Source of the DNA: Aureimonas altamirensis
GTDB lineage: Bacteria; Pseudomonadota; Alphaproteobacteria; Rhizobiales; Rhizobiaceae
Assembly: GCF_001463885.1 (NCBI RefSeq)
Contig: NZ_BBWQ01000011.1
Coordinates: forward strand, 124,001-188,000
DNA: 64,000 bases
Reading direction: 5' to 3'
Positions within the stretch are counted from its first letter, which is position 1; every line of letters starts with the position of its first letter. Below, piece after piece: positions 40,255 to 50,524 of the stretch. Under the pieces are notes generated by a model. It searched no databases. It was not told the origin of the DNA and was given only the letters and a program-made list of their open reading frames with translations. The position numbers and the translations under genes were made by a program.

Positions 40255-41523
40255 CATGAAGGCCGCCGTCAGCGACAGGACGACCGTGGCAAGCACGTAG
40301 GCCGCAACGGTACGCCAGTCATTGTCGAAACGCGTCAGCAGCCATGTGGCGATCAGCGGCGCGGTGCCGCCGGCCAGCGCCGCGCCGATCTGATAGCCCA
40401 GCGTAACGCCGGTGTACCGCACCCGGCTCGGGAATATCTCCGAGAAGAGCGTGCCCAGCACCGCCGTTACCGGCGACCAGATGAAGCCGAAGATGATCAC
40501 GGTGGCGACGGTCAGGAGCACGATGTCGTTGGTGTTCACCATCATGAAGTAGGGAAACACGAAGAGGCCCATGGCGATGCAGCCCACGGTGTAGACGACC
40601 TTGCGCCCGACATAGTCCGACAGAAGGCCCATCAGCGGAATCATCACCGTCGAGATCGCCGCGCCGATCATCACCGCCGTCAGGATGCTTTCACGCGCAT
40701 AGCCTACATTGGTGACGGCATAGCTGACGATGAAGGTGGTGAAGATATAGAAGGGCGCGGTCTCGGCCACCTTCAATCCGGCGGCGATCAGCACCTCGCG
40801 CCATTGCGTCTGCAGCGTCTCTACCACCGGCATGCGCACGACCTTGCCTTCCGCCTTCGTCTTCTTGAAGTCGGGCGTCTCGTCGATGCCGGAGCGGATC
40901 CACAGGCCGAGGAAGACGAGGCTTGCCGACAGCAGGAACGGAATGCGCCATCCCCAGGACAGGAAGGCCTCTTCCGGAAGGATCAGCAGCATCGCCGTGA
41001 TGGACAGGGTGGCCAAAAGCATGCCGATGGTGACGCCCGTCTGCGGTACGGAGCCGAAAAAGCCCTTGCGGTTCTTCGGGGCGTATTCATAGGCCAGCAG
41101 CAGGGCGCCGCCCCATTCTCCGCCGATGCCGAGGCCCTGGACCACGCGCAGCATGATCAGGATGATCGGCGCCCAGATTCCGATGGTGTCGTAGGTGGGC
41201 AGCAGGCCGATGCCGACCGTCGCCGCGCCCATGAGCGACAGGGTTATGACCAGCGTCTTCTTGCGGCCGATCCGGTCGCCGATATGGGCGAAGATGATGC
41301 CGCCGAACGGCCGGATGAAGAAGGTGAGAGAGAAGGACAGATAGGACAAAAGCAGCGCGATGGCCGGGTCGGCGCTGGGGAAGAACAGCCGGTTGAACAC
41401 CAGCGCTGCCGCCGTGCCATAGAGGAAGTAGTCGAACCACTCGATCGAGCTTCCGATCAGGCTGGCGATCAACGCCTTGCGCCGATGCGCCGCGCTGGGC
41501 GCGGCCATTGTTTCTGTCGTCAT
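40222..41523 (-). CDS. MHS-family MFS transporter (shikimate/proline-betaine type)
   Basis: A 433-residue, twelve-helix H+ symporter. Family landmarks are SIEWFDYFLYGTAAALVFN at the N-terminus, FGGIIFAHIGDRIGRKKTL (loop 2-3 signature), GLGIGGEWGGALLLAYEYAP, and FSEIFPSRVRYTGVTLGYQIG. MHS carriers take up small acids and betaines. The start overlaps the stop of the Ldh-family gene (ATGA), so it is cotranscribed with it. The final 11 codons lie in the right 38-bp repeat. Confidence 0.93.
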   Translation of the reverse strand: MTTETMAAPSAAHRRKALIASLIGSSIEWFDYFLYGTAAALVFNRLFFPSADPAIALLLSYLSFSLTFFIRPFGGIIFAHIGDRIGRKKTLVITLSLMGAATVGIGLLPTYDTIGIWAPIILIMLRVVQGLGIGGEWGGALLLAYEYAPKNRKGFFGSVPQTGVTIGMLLATLSITAMLLILPEEAFLSWGWRIPFLLSASLVFLGLWIRSGIDETPDFKKTKAEGKVVRMPVVETLQTQWREVLIAAGLKVAETAPFYIFTTFIVSYAVTNVGYARESILTAVMIGAAISTVMIPLMGLLSDYVGRKVVYTVGCIAMGLFVFPYFMMVNTNDIVLLTVATVIIFGFIWSPVTAVLGTLFSEIFPSRVRYTGVTLGYQIGAALAGGTAPLIATWLLTRFDNDWRTVAAYVLATVVLSLTAAFMIRKRPANIGG

Positions 41524-42542
41524 GCGGATGTCCTGTCCTTCAGGTCTAGAATGGATTGCCATTGCGCGGCGTCCACGACGATGCCGGCCTCCGCCGCGCG
41601 GCGGCAGGCAAGGCGCTTTTCGCCCGGCAGGCGAACGTCGCCGGAGCCCAGGATGCTTTGCACGAGCAGCTCGACGCGGTCGGCAAACGGCGCCAGCGGT
41701 GTGGATGCGCGGGTAGGGTCGATAAGAATGACGGTCTGGCCGGTACGCGGAGTCTGCGCGCCGGGATGGGCGCTCCAGTCCACCTCGAACGAGAATTGCC
41801 CGCCGACCAGCGCGGCGCACAGAAGTTCCACCATCAGCGCGATGGCAGTGCCCTTGTGGCCGCCGAAGGCCAAGAGGGCGCCGCCCTCCAGGATGGCGGA
41901 CGGATCGGTCGTCGGACTGCCCTTGGCGTCCACGCCGACACCCTCCGGCACGGACCGCCCTTCCCGCGCGGCCACGCGCACATCGCCATGCGCCATGGTG
42001 GATGTCGCCATATCGAACACCAGCGGGGCGCCCTCCCCGCGCGGCGCGGCGAAGGCGACCGGGTTGGTGCCGTAGACGGGCTTGTTGCCGCCCGGATGCA
42101 CCACGACCGCCATGGAGTTGATGACGGACAGGGCGACGAAGCCGGCCTGCGCATACGGCTCTATATCCAGGTACAGCGCGCCCAGATGATGAGAGTCGCG
42201 GATGGCCAGGATCGCGATGCCGTTCTGCCGCGCCTTTTCTTCCAGCAGCGACCGCGCGGCCGCATGAGCCGGAAGCGTGAAGCCGTTGCGTGCATCTACC
42301 CTGACGAAGCCGGGGGCGACATCCTCCACCACCGGCTCGGCGCGGCCATCCACCCAGCCGCTGCGCAGCGTCGACACATATCCGGCCATCCGGAACAGGC
42401 CGTGGCTCTTGCTGCCATCGCGCGTTGCCGACGCGCAATTGGTGGCCAGGGCGTTTGCTACCGTGTCCGAGCAGCCGTGAGCCACAAGGATATCGCGAAG
42501 CGTCGCCGTCAACACGTCGAGCGAGATCGATAGTTCCGTCAC
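41520..42542 (-). CDS. Malate/L-lactate/ureidoglycolate dehydrogenase family oxidoreductase
   Basis: A 340-residue NAD(P)-dependent oxidoreductase of the LDH2/MDG family, which includes ureidoglycolate dehydrogenase and delta-1-piperideine-2-carboxylate reductase. Typical blocks are RDGSKSHGLFRMAGYV (catalytic His), IRDSHHLGALYLDIEPYA, YGTNPVAFAAPRGEGAPLVFDMATSTMAHGDVRVAAREGR and LLAFGGHKGTAIALMVELL. It leads the MHS gene and is divergent from an XRE-cupin regulator. The substrate is probably a hydroxy- or imino-acid brought in by the MHS carrier. Confidence 0.88.
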   Translation of the reverse strand: MTELSISLDVLTATLRDILVAHGCSDTVANALATNCASATRDGSKSHGLFRMAGYVSTLRSGWVDGRAEPVVEDVAPGFVRVDARNGFTLPAHAAARSLLEEKARQNGIAILAIRDSHHLGALYLDIEPYAQAGFVALSVINSMAVVVHPGGNKPVYGTNPVAFAAPRGEGAPLVFDMATSTMAHGDVRVAAREGRSVPEGVGVDAKGSPTTDPSAILEGGALLAFGGHKGTAIALMVELLCAALVGGQFSFEVDWSAHPGAQTPRTGQTVILIDPTRASTPLAPFADRVELLVQSILGSGDVRLPGEKRLACRRAAEAGIVVDAAQWQSILDLKDRTSA

Positions 42543-42577
42543 GGCCCCTCCAGCCGGGCGACAAGCTAGAGCTTGTG

Positions 42578-42609
42578 TCCGATAATGATCATGTTTCCTA
42601 TAATGAACA
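42578..42609. promoter_or_regulatory. Tandem operator-like repeats upstream of the Ldh gene and the XRE-cupin gene
   Basis: TCCGATAATGATCA (42578-42591) and TCCTATAATGAACA (42596-42609) match at 12 of 14 positions and start 18 bp apart. They are AT-rich in a 212-bp divergent gap that also holds CAAGCT-AG-AGCTTG (42562-42575). The neighbouring XRE-cupin protein is the likely binder. Confidence 0.5.
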
Positions 42610-42754
42610 CGGCAGGATTGTGCAGGTCAATCCGGGGCCCTGCCCCAACTTTCGGCAATCGGCCGGGAAAGCTGTGCAAAAAGCAGGTTGTTGTCTTGCC
42701 CGGACACTCCTTGATAGGAGTGCGTCCGGCCACAGGCATCGAAAGGCATCACGA

Positions 42755-43384
42755 GTGACACGCACGTTCGAACAGCCTCAGGCCGTCGTATCCGAACAAT
42801 TGGTGCAGACGCGAATCGACCGTTTTGGCCAGCGGATCAAAAGCCTGCGGCAGGATCGTGGGCTGACCGTCAGGGATCTTGCGGCCCGCTGCGGTGTGGC
42901 CGCGTCCACCATCTCCAAGGTCGAGAATGCACGTATGTCGCCGACCTACGACATCATCCTGCGCCTTGCATTGGGCCTTGGCGCACAGATGGAGGCGCTG
43001 TTCGTCGACGAGGCAACGAGCATGCGGTCGGGTCGGCGCTCCGTAACGCGGGCCGGCGCTGGCGCGCGCGTCAAGGCGCAGCATTACGATTACGAGATGC
43101 TGTCTGCCGATGTTTCCAACAAGCGCTTCCACCCCATCGTCGCCACTATCGGCATTGGCGAAAGCATCTCCTCGCGCGATTACGTACGCCATGCCGGCGA
43201 GGAGTTCGTCTATGTCCTGTCCGGCAAGGTGCGCATCCTGACCGAGTTGTACGAGCCGCTGACGCTTGCCGTCGGCGATAGCTGCTATTTCGATTCGGCG
43301 ATGGCGCACGTGCTGGTATCGGAAGGCCCGGGAAACGCGACCGTGATGTGGGTGGCATCGGACCTCGTCGCCGAGCTCGGCTGA
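42755..43384 (+). CDS. XRE-family regulator with C-terminal cupin domain
   Basis: A 209-residue regulator: helix-turn-helix IKSLRQDRGLTVRDLAARCGVAASTISKVENARMSPTYD (about 28-66), then a cupin effector domain (YVRHAGEEFVYVLSGKVRILTE, LAVGDSCYFDSAMAHVLVSEG). This class typically senses small amines or acids and represses the neighbouring catabolic operon. I chose GTG at 42755; the open frame extends upstream into the divergent gap but has no family resemblance there. Confidence 0.88.
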   Translation: MTRTFEQPQAVVSEQLVQTRIDRFGQRIKSLRQDRGLTVRDLAARCGVAASTISKVENARMSPTYDIILRLALGLGAQMEALFVDEATSMRSGRRSVTRAGAGARVKAQHYDYEMLSADVSNKRFHPIVATIGIGESISSRDYVRHAGEEFVYVLSGKVRILTELYEPLTLAVGDSCYFDSAMAHVLVSEGPGNATVMWVASDLVAELG

Positions 43385-43454
43385 CCATTTTAAATCCGCC
43401 CATCCGAACCGCTTTCGGGTCGAGGCTTGACAACAGACATCACTGGTTGCAACT

Positions 43455-43474
43455 TTGCTAATACGTATTAGCAA
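43455..43474. promoter_or_regulatory. Perfect 20-bp palindromic LacI operator
   Basis: TTGCTAATACGTATTAGCAA is symmetric over all 20 bases, centred 25.5 bp before the lacI-type start. LacI-family operators are typically 14-20-bp palindromes with a central CG, as here. It is placed to block transcription of the regulator gene and the transporter operon behind it. Confidence 0.85.
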
Positions 43475-43489
43475 GACTGGTAGCTATCT

Positions 43490-44545
43490 GTGGCCAATGA
43501 TCGGCAAGAACCGGATTCCAGCAAAGCGCCCACCAGCGCCGACGTTGCGCGCCGTGCCGGCGTGTCGCAGACGACCGTCTCGCAGGTGCTCAACGGCAAG
43601 GCCGGCATCACCCGGATTTCGGCCGACACACGGCAGAAGGTTCTGGATGCTGCCGCCAACCTTGGCTACACGCCCAACCATGCCGCCCGATCGCTGCGCG
43701 AGCGCCGCACGAAGCTGATCGCGCTGGTGATGCCGACCATCGGCAACCCCTATTTTTCCGACGTCGTGCACGCTGCGCAGGAAGTCGCACGCGATGCCGG
43801 TTACTCCGTCGCCGTCATTCCCATGCGTGCAGCCGGCGATCTGCGTACCTCTGCGCTGCTGCAGGGCGCGGCATGCGACGGCATCATCGCGACCGGGCAC
43901 GACAATTGCAGTTCGCCCGATCTGCTTGCGCTCAAGGCGCGCGGGCTGGCGGTCGTCGTGGTGCAGGAGCCCAGCCCCGATCCCGCCATCAGCTCCATCA
44001 GCGTCGACCTGGAAGAAGGCGGCTATATCGCGACGCGGCACCTGATCCGGCAGGGGCACCGGCGCGTCTGCCACATAACCGAAAGGCTGCGCGCGCTGCC
44101 GGATGCCGAAAGCCGCCTCGGCGGTTATCGGCGTGCCCTGGCCGAGGCCGGGCTGCCGTTCGACCCCGAACTGGTCTTCGTTACGGAAAACTCGATGGAG
44201 GGCGGCGCCGCGGCTGTCGACCGTCTTCTCGAGCTGGCGCAAAACAGCCCGACGGCGGCTTTCGTCTACAATGACCGGCTTGCGGTCGGCGCCCTCGCGC
44301 GCCTTCGGGAACGCGGGGTGAACGTACCCGGAGAGTTCTCGCTGGTCGGCTTCGATGGCCTGGCGATCGGCGCTTTCACCGCCCCTGCGCTGACGACGAT
44401 AGACAGCCCGCGCGAGGCGATCGGAAGGCTTGCGGCCGAGACGCTGATCAAGGCCATCGAGGATGGATACCAGACAGGCCAAACGCATCGCCTGCCCGTG
44501 CGCCTCGTCGTGCGCGGTTCATGCGGGGGCCAACCCGCACCTTGA
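43490..44545 (+). CDS. LacI family transcriptional regulator
   Basis: A 351-residue repressor with a helix-turn-helix TSADVARRAGVSQTTVSQVLNG (15-36), hinge NHAARSLRERRTKLIALVMP and sugar-binding domain (IGNPYFSDVVHAAQEVARDAGY, GHRRVCHITE, FVYNDRLAVGAL, FSLVGFDGLAIGAFTAPALTTI). The start is GTG at 43490, directly after the 20-bp palindrome. It heads the alpha-galactoside operon, which follows on the same strand after 77 bp, so it probably represses itself and the operon. Confidence 0.94.
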   Translation: MANDRQEPDSSKAPTSADVARRAGVSQTTVSQVLNGKAGITRISADTRQKVLDAAANLGYTPNHAARSLRERRTKLIALVMPTIGNPYFSDVVHAAQEVARDAGYSVAVIPMRAAGDLRTSALLQGAACDGIIATGHDNCSSPDLLALKARGLAVVVVQEPSPDPAISSISVDLEEGGYIATRHLIRQGHRRVCHITERLRALPDAESRLGGYRRALAEAGLPFDPELVFVTENSMEGGAAAVDRLLELAQNSPTAAFVYNDRLAVGALARLRERGVNVPGEFSLVGFDGLAIGAFTAPALTTIDSPREAIGRLAAETLIKAIEDGYQTGQTHRLPVRLVVRGSCGGQPAP

Positions 44546-44622
44546 TGCGCCGCGCCACGCCGCCGGGAGGAAAGGCGGCTGGCGATCGGCCAATGACAAC
44601 CAAACGCTTCGGGAGGAAGCTG

Positions 44623-45909
44623 ATGATACATTCGATCAATCGACGCAGCGTCTTGAAATCCGGACTGGTCCTGGGCGCCGGCGCCACGCTGGGCGGGCTT
44701 GCGCGGCCGGCGCTTGCGCAAAGCCGCGAGATGACGCTCGCCGTCTGGGGCAGCGACGCTGAAGTGGCCGCGTACAACGCCGTGATCGCGCGATACCAGG
44801 CCGCCAATCCGGGGACGACCATCCGGCTGGACGTCATGCCCTTCGCCCAGTTCTACCAGCAGATCGATACACGCCTGGCCGGCCGCCAGGCGCCCGATCT
44901 GTTCCGCGTCACCTACCAGCACATCGGCCGCTACGCCAACAGCCGCGCCGCAGTGGACCTTTCGCCCTACATCGAAGCCGGCACGGCCGAGGCTTTCACC
45001 CCTGCCGTCTGGAGCGCGGTCACGGTGGACGGCGCGCCATACGGTATGCCCCACCACACCGACACGTTCGCGCTCTACTACAATGCCGATATGCTCGATC
45101 AGGCCGGGATCTCGTTGCCGAACAGCCTTGACGACGCGTGGACATGGCAGCGCTTCATCGAGAACGCCAACCTTTTGAAGGAGCGTCGGCTTGGCTCGTA
45201 TCCATTCGCTATGAGCTGGCAGAACGGCTCGGTGCACCGGTGGCTCGTCTATCTGTACCAGCACGGCGGAAAGCTTCTGAACGACGACCTGTCGGCCGCG
45301 GCCATCCAGGATCCGGAAGGCCTCGAAACCATACGCTGGACCCAAAGCTGGTTCCAGGAAGGGCTGGTTCCGCCCTCGACATCGCTGAAGAGTTCCGAGC
45401 GCATCCAGAACCTGTTCGTCAACGGAACGATTCCGATGATGTTGAACGGCAACTGGCAGATACCGTTCGTCGAGCAGCAGGCAAGCCGATTCAAATGGGG
45501 CGTGACCTATCTGCCGCGTGACAAGGCCATGGCCGACGATCTCGGCGGCACATGCGTCGCGGTATCGCGCGATGCCGAAGACCCGGAAGCCGCCGCCGCC
45601 TTCCTTCGATTCCTGACGGACGAGGAGAACATGCGCGGCTTCGTCGACGATGCCCAGTTCCTGCCGGTGCGGCGGGCACTCGTCGACCAGGGGATCGACT
45701 ACAAGCTGCGGCCGAAAGAGATGGGCGTCTTCGTGGAGATGACCAAGACGGTGCCCGAACATCTGGTCCGCACGGTGACGATGCCCACATGGGGCCGTTT
45801 CGCGCCGCGTTTTGCCGACCAGCTCGACCTTGCCTTCACCTCCGGCCAGTCGCCCGAGGAAACGGCCGAGACGGTTGCCGGAGACATCGACCGGGTGCTC
45901 GTCGCCTGA
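44623..45909 (+). CDS. Sugar ABC transporter substrate-binding protein (alpha-galactoside operon)
   Basis: A 428-residue CUT1 binding protein. The N-terminus has NRRSVLKSGLVLGAGATLGG, a twin-arginine-like signal, with cleavage after ARPALA near residue 28. The mature part contains NAVIARYQAANPGTTIRLDV, LFRVTYQHIGRYANSRAAVDLSPYI and PMMLNGNWQIPFVEQQ. GGGAGG lies 6 bases before the ATG at 44623. It is followed by two permeases, a GH4 enzyme and an ATPase. Confidence 0.92.
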   Translation: MIHSINRRSVLKSGLVLGAGATLGGLARPALAQSREMTLAVWGSDAEVAAYNAVIARYQAANPGTTIRLDVMPFAQFYQQIDTRLAGRQAPDLFRVTYQHIGRYANSRAAVDLSPYIEAGTAEAFTPAVWSAVTVDGAPYGMPHHTDTFALYYNADMLDQAGISLPNSLDDAWTWQRFIENANLLKERRLGSYPFAMSWQNGSVHRWLVYLYQHGGKLLNDDLSAAAIQDPEGLETIRWTQSWFQEGLVPPSTSLKSSERIQNLFVNGTIPMMLNGNWQIPFVEQQASRFKWGVTYLPRDKAMADDLGGTCVAVSRDAEDPEAAAAFLRFLTDEENMRGFVDDAQFLPVRRALVDQGIDYKLRPKEMGVFVEMTKTVPEHLVRTVTMPTWGRFAPRFADQLDLAFTSGQSPEETAETVAGDIDRVLVA

Positions 45910-45955
45910 CGATGCGCGCTCGAACCCTGTCGGACCATCGTCGAGAGGCCCAGTC

Positions 45956-46897
45956 ATGACGCAAGCAACGAACCTGACGATCGAGCGCCCCATCGCGCGC
46001 TCGGCCGGGCGCGCGAGCGCCCGGTGGCAGCGCTTCAAGTCGCGCGCAACGCCTTACGTCTTCATCGCGCCGAACATGGTGCTGTTCAGTGTCTTCATCT
46101 TTTTCCCGCTGCTCTATGCCTTCTACATCAGCTTTCACGAATGGTCGCTGATCGACGTGCCGCTGTATACGGCGACAGAGAATTACGCCCGCTTGCTGGA
46201 CGACCGGCAATTCTGGCAGGCACTCGGCAACACGGTGCTCTATTCGGTCACGACCGTGCCCACCAGCCTGGCGATAGGGTTGGCCGTGGCCATCGGGCTC
46301 AACCGCGACCTGTTTGCCCGCACCCTGCTGCGCAGCGCCTTCTTTCTTCCGGTCGTCATCTCCAGCGTGGCGACGGCGGTGATCGCGGCGTGGCTGTTCA
46401 ACGATAATTACGGCGTCATCAACGCCGTACTCGGCTTCGTCGGCATCCGGCCCATCGCGTGGCTTTCCACGACGCAGTGGGCCCTGCCCTCGATCATCAT
46501 CACCACATTATGGACCCGCATCGGCTTCTGCATGGTGGTGTACCTTGCCGCGCTGCAGTCGATCTCGCCCAGTTACTACGAGGCGGCACGCATCGACGGC
46601 GCCACCCGCTGGCATCAGTTCCGCTATGTCACCTGGCCGCTGCTGCGCCCGACGACGTTTCTGCTGCTGATCCTGAACGTCATCCATTCGTTCCAGGTCT
46701 TCGACCTCATCTTCGTCATGACGGGCGGCGGCCCCGGTTTCTCCACGACGATGCTCGTCCAGTACATCTACCAGGCCGCCTTCGTGACCTCGGAGATGGG
46801 TTACGCCAGCGCCATGGGTGTCGTGCTGTTCGTCCTCGTACTGCTGTTCACGCTCGTTCAATGGCGCATCAACCGCCGCACCGAACAATTCATCTAG
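45956..46897 (+). CDS. Sugar ABC transporter permease (MalF type)
   Basis: A 313-residue permease with six helices (NMVLFSVFIFFPLLYAFYIS first) and the EAA loop SYYEAARIDGATRWHQFRYVTWPLL (about 216-240). Preceded by a polar N-terminal stretch of about 30 residues. Starts 46 bp after the binding-protein stop. Confidence 0.94.
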   Translation: MTQATNLTIERPIARSAGRASARWQRFKSRATPYVFIAPNMVLFSVFIFFPLLYAFYISFHEWSLIDVPLYTATENYARLLDDRQFWQALGNTVLYSVTTVPTSLAIGLAVAIGLNRDLFARTLLRSAFFLPVVISSVATAVIAAWLFNDNYGVINAVLGFVGIRPIAWLSTTQWALPSIIITTLWTRIGFCMVVYLAALQSISPSYYEAARIDGATRWHQFRYVTWPLLRPTTFLLLILNVIHSFQVFDLIFVMTGGGPGFSTTMLVQYIYQAAFVTSEMGYASAMGVVLFVLVLLFTLVQWRINRRTEQFI

Positions 46898-46907
46898 GGG
46901 GCCGGGA

Positions 46908-47750
46908 ATGATCGCTTCTTCGACACGACCGACGACCACCCGCCTGGAGCGGGCCTGCCTGTGGCTGCTGCTCGTCCTGGGCGCCGGCATCATGCTCTTT
47001 CCGGTCTACTGGATGTTCGTCACGGCCATCCGGCCAAGCGACGAGATTTTCTCCGGCGCCACGAGCCTTCTACCTACAGGCTGGGTCTGGTCCAACTTTC
47101 GCGCGGCACTGGATGCGATGCCCTTCCTGCACTGGGCGTGGAACTCCACGGTGATTTCCGTCGTCGCCGTGGTGATTACGGTCAGCCTCAATCTTTTGTG
47201 CGGATACGCCTTCGCCAAGTTCCGCTTTGCCGGCCGCGACGTCCTCTTCATCGCGGTGATCAGCGCGCTGATGATCCCCATCCAGGTCATCATCGTTCCC
47301 CTGTTCCTGCTGCTTGCGGATATGAGCCTGCTCAACAGCTATTGGGGCGTGATCCTGCCACGTGCGGCGGAGGCCTTCGGCATCTTCATGGTGCGGCAGT
47401 TCATGCTGAGCATTCCGGACGAGTTGCTGGAAGCGGCGCGGCTGGACGGCGCCACCGAGTTCCAGATCTTTCGGAAGATCGTCCTGCCACTGTCCAAACC
47501 CATCATCGCGGTGCTGATCATCTTCACCTTCATGTGGCGATGGAACGACTTCGTGCTGCCGCTCATCGTCCTGACCGACCAGGACATGTACACCGTGCAG
47601 CTCGGCCTCAACCTGTTGAAGGGCCAATACAATATCGAATGGACGAGCATCATGGCCATCGCCCTCCTGTCGCTCGTGCCCATGCTGGTGATCTTCGCCT
47701 TCTTCCAGCGCCAACTCATCCAGGGCATCGCCGGCACCGGCCTCAAGTAA
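46908..47750 (+). CDS. Sugar ABC transporter permease (MalG type)
   Basis: A 280-residue permease with six helices (first LWLLLVLGAGIMLFPVYWMF) and the EAA loop DELLEAARLDGATEFQIFRKIVLPLS (about 181-206). The ATG at 46908 follows the MalF-type stop by 10 bp with GGGA just upstream. Partner of the upstream permease. Confidence 0.95.
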   Translation: MIASSTRPTTTRLERACLWLLLVLGAGIMLFPVYWMFVTAIRPSDEIFSGATSLLPTGWVWSNFRAALDAMPFLHWAWNSTVISVVAVVITVSLNLLCGYAFAKFRFAGRDVLFIAVISALMIPIQVIIVPLFLLLADMSLLNSYWGVILPRAAEAFGIFMVRQFMLSIPDELLEAARLDGATEFQIFRKIVLPLSKPIIAVLIIFTFMWRWNDFVLPLIVLTDQDMYTVQLGLNLLKGQYNIEWTSIMAIALLSLVPMLVIFAFFQRQLIQGIAGTGLK

Positions 47751-47795
47751 CGCCCCGCTCCTGACCTGAAGCCTCATACCGCAAGGACCAAGCCT

Positions 47796-49112
47796 ATGTT
47801 CAAAGTCACCATGATCGGCGCCGGAAGCGTCGTCTTCGTGAAGAACCTTCTTACCGATATCCTCGATTTCGAGGCCCTGCGCGATGTCACCATCGCCCTC
47901 CACGATATCGACGCGGAACGCCTGGAAACGGCCGGCCTGATGGCCCAGTGGACGGCTGCGCAGTTTTCCGCGCATCCGCAGATCGAGCTTCACGCCGACA
48001 GGCGTGCGGCGCTGGACGGCGCCGACTTCGTGATCAACATGGTGCAGATCGGGATGCACGAGGCGACGTTGATCGATTTCGACATCCCGCGCCGATACGG
48101 CCTCAAGCAGACGATCGCCGATACGCTCGGCATCGGCGGCATCTTCCGTGGCCTGCGGACGATCCCCTTCATGACGGCGCTGGTTGCCGACATGCGCGAT
48201 GTCTGCCCCGACGCGCTGCTGCTGAACTACACCAATCCCATGAGCATTCTGACCCAGGCGGTGTACGAGGCGTTTCCGGAGCAGAAGGTTGTCGGGCTCT
48301 GCCACAATATCCAGAACACCGCGCGCGACCTTGCGGGTTACCTTGGCGTGCCGACCGAAGAGCTCTCATACGATTGTGCGGGCATCAACCATATGTGCTG
48401 GTTCCTGAAGCTGCGCATCGGCGCGGAAGATGCCTATCCGCTTCTGTGGAAGGCTGCGGAACAGCCGGAAATCGTCGCGCAGGACAAGGTCCGGTTCGAG
48501 CTGATGCGCGTCTTCGGCCGCTTCATCTCCGAATCCAGCGAGCACAACGCCGAATATACGCCGCACTTCCTGCGGTCCGATGCGGAAATCGCCCATTACG
48601 ACGTGCCGGTGGACGAGTATGTGCGCCGCTCCGAGCGCAATCTCGGTCGCTATGCGGAAACGCGGCGCAAGCTTCTGGCAGGGGAGCCTTTCCCGATCGA
48701 ACGCAGTGCCGAATACGGTTCGCTGATCATCCATGCCATGGTGACGGGCGAGGCCCGCGTCATCTACGGCAATGTCCGCAACACCGGCTTGATCACCAAC
48801 CTGCCCGACAATGCCTGTGTGGAAGTACCGATCCTGGTGGATCGCAACGGTTTGCGGCCGACGCATGTGGGCGATCTGCCACCGGAACTGGCCGGCTACT
48901 GCGCCCCCCACGTCTTCGTCCAGGATCTGACGGTGAAGGCCGCGCTGGAAGGCGACGTCGAGCGCGTCAACCGCGCCGCCGTCCTGGATCGCAATACCGC
49001 CAGCGTCCTGTCGATCACCGATATCCGCAAGATGGTGGACGAGATGATCGTGGCGCATGGCGACGCCATGCCGGAAGGCTTGCGCCGCGCGCGCCGCGCC
49101 GCGGCCGCATAA
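47796..49112 (+). CDS. melA: Family 4 glycoside hydrolase, alpha-galactosidase (MelA-like)
   Basis: A 438-residue NAD- and metal-dependent GH4 enzyme that hydrolyses alpha-galactosides by an oxidation-elimination mechanism. The NAD site is KVTMIGAGSVVF; the metal site includes C169 and H170 in CHNIQNT plus H199 in GINHMCW; DTLGIGGIFRGLRTIP and NYTNPMSILTQAV match MelA-type rather than phospho-glycosidase members. Its place between permease and ATPase genes shows that substrate is hydrolysed in the cytoplasm after import. Confidence 0.9.
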   Translation: MFKVTMIGAGSVVFVKNLLTDILDFEALRDVTIALHDIDAERLETAGLMAQWTAAQFSAHPQIELHADRRAALDGADFVINMVQIGMHEATLIDFDIPRRYGLKQTIADTLGIGGIFRGLRTIPFMTALVADMRDVCPDALLLNYTNPMSILTQAVYEAFPEQKVVGLCHNIQNTARDLAGYLGVPTEELSYDCAGINHMCWFLKLRIGAEDAYPLLWKAAEQPEIVAQDKVRFELMRVFGRFISESSEHNAEYTPHFLRSDAEIAHYDVPVDEYVRRSERNLGRYAETRRKLLAGEPFPIERSAEYGSLIIHAMVTGEARVIYGNVRNTGLITNLPDNACVEVPILVDRNGLRPTHVGDLPPELAGYCAPHVFVQDLTVKAALEGDVERVNRAAVLDRNTASVLSITDIRKMVDEMIVAHGDAMPEGLRRARRAAAA

Positions 49113-49153
49113 GGCAGCGCCTGAAACAATCGAAAGCAATGGGAGGAATGGGC

Positions 49154-50215
<1,062 letters not shown>

Positions 50216-50261
50216 TCGGCAGTATGCGGAACGCTCTGCACGGCAAAGACGGAGAAGTGGG

Positions 50262-50278
50262 AAATGGTAGGTCCGGAG
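50262..50278. repeat. Distal attachment-site copy (attL) of the tRNA-integrated element
   Basis: AAATGGTAGGTCCGGAG repeats the last 14 bases of the tRNA gene at 51601-51676 plus three flanking bases, exactly as at 51598-51614. It marks the far end of an element inserted at the tRNA 3' end. Confidence 0.85.
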
Positions 50279-50366
50279 AGATTTGGCGTTTCGCGGAGAT
50301 TCAATACGGTAAGGCCCAAGCGGGACGGGTTTCCCTAGTACGCAGCCATTCCGCTTTTTGCCCTGA

Positions 50367-50376
50367 TTGTCCCACC
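50367..50376. repeat. Integrase-arm-like repeat near attL
   Basis: TTGTCCCACC is the reverse complement of GGTGGGACAA at 51548-51557 near the other end. Tyrosine integrases bind such short repeats (arm sites) near att cores. Confidence 0.45.
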
Positions 50377-50455
50377 ATTTTCTGCTCAACGGCCTACTTG
50401 TAGGTGGGGTGATTGGTGCGGCCCGAGGTGTCGATGGAACTACGATCTGGAACCG

Positions 50456-50484
50456 TTGACTTTTCATTAACTCGCAATTAGGTA
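50456..50484 (+). promoter_or_regulatory. Candidate promoter inside the element
   Basis: TTGACT (50456-50461) and TAGGTA (50479-50484) are spaced 17 bases, ahead of the terminator at 50525-50551 and the NYN gene. The -35 is near consensus, the -10 is weaker. Confidence 0.4.
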
Positions 50485-50524
50485 TCATCCTCACATTCCC
50501 CCCGTTGGGTATATCCCATCGGAT

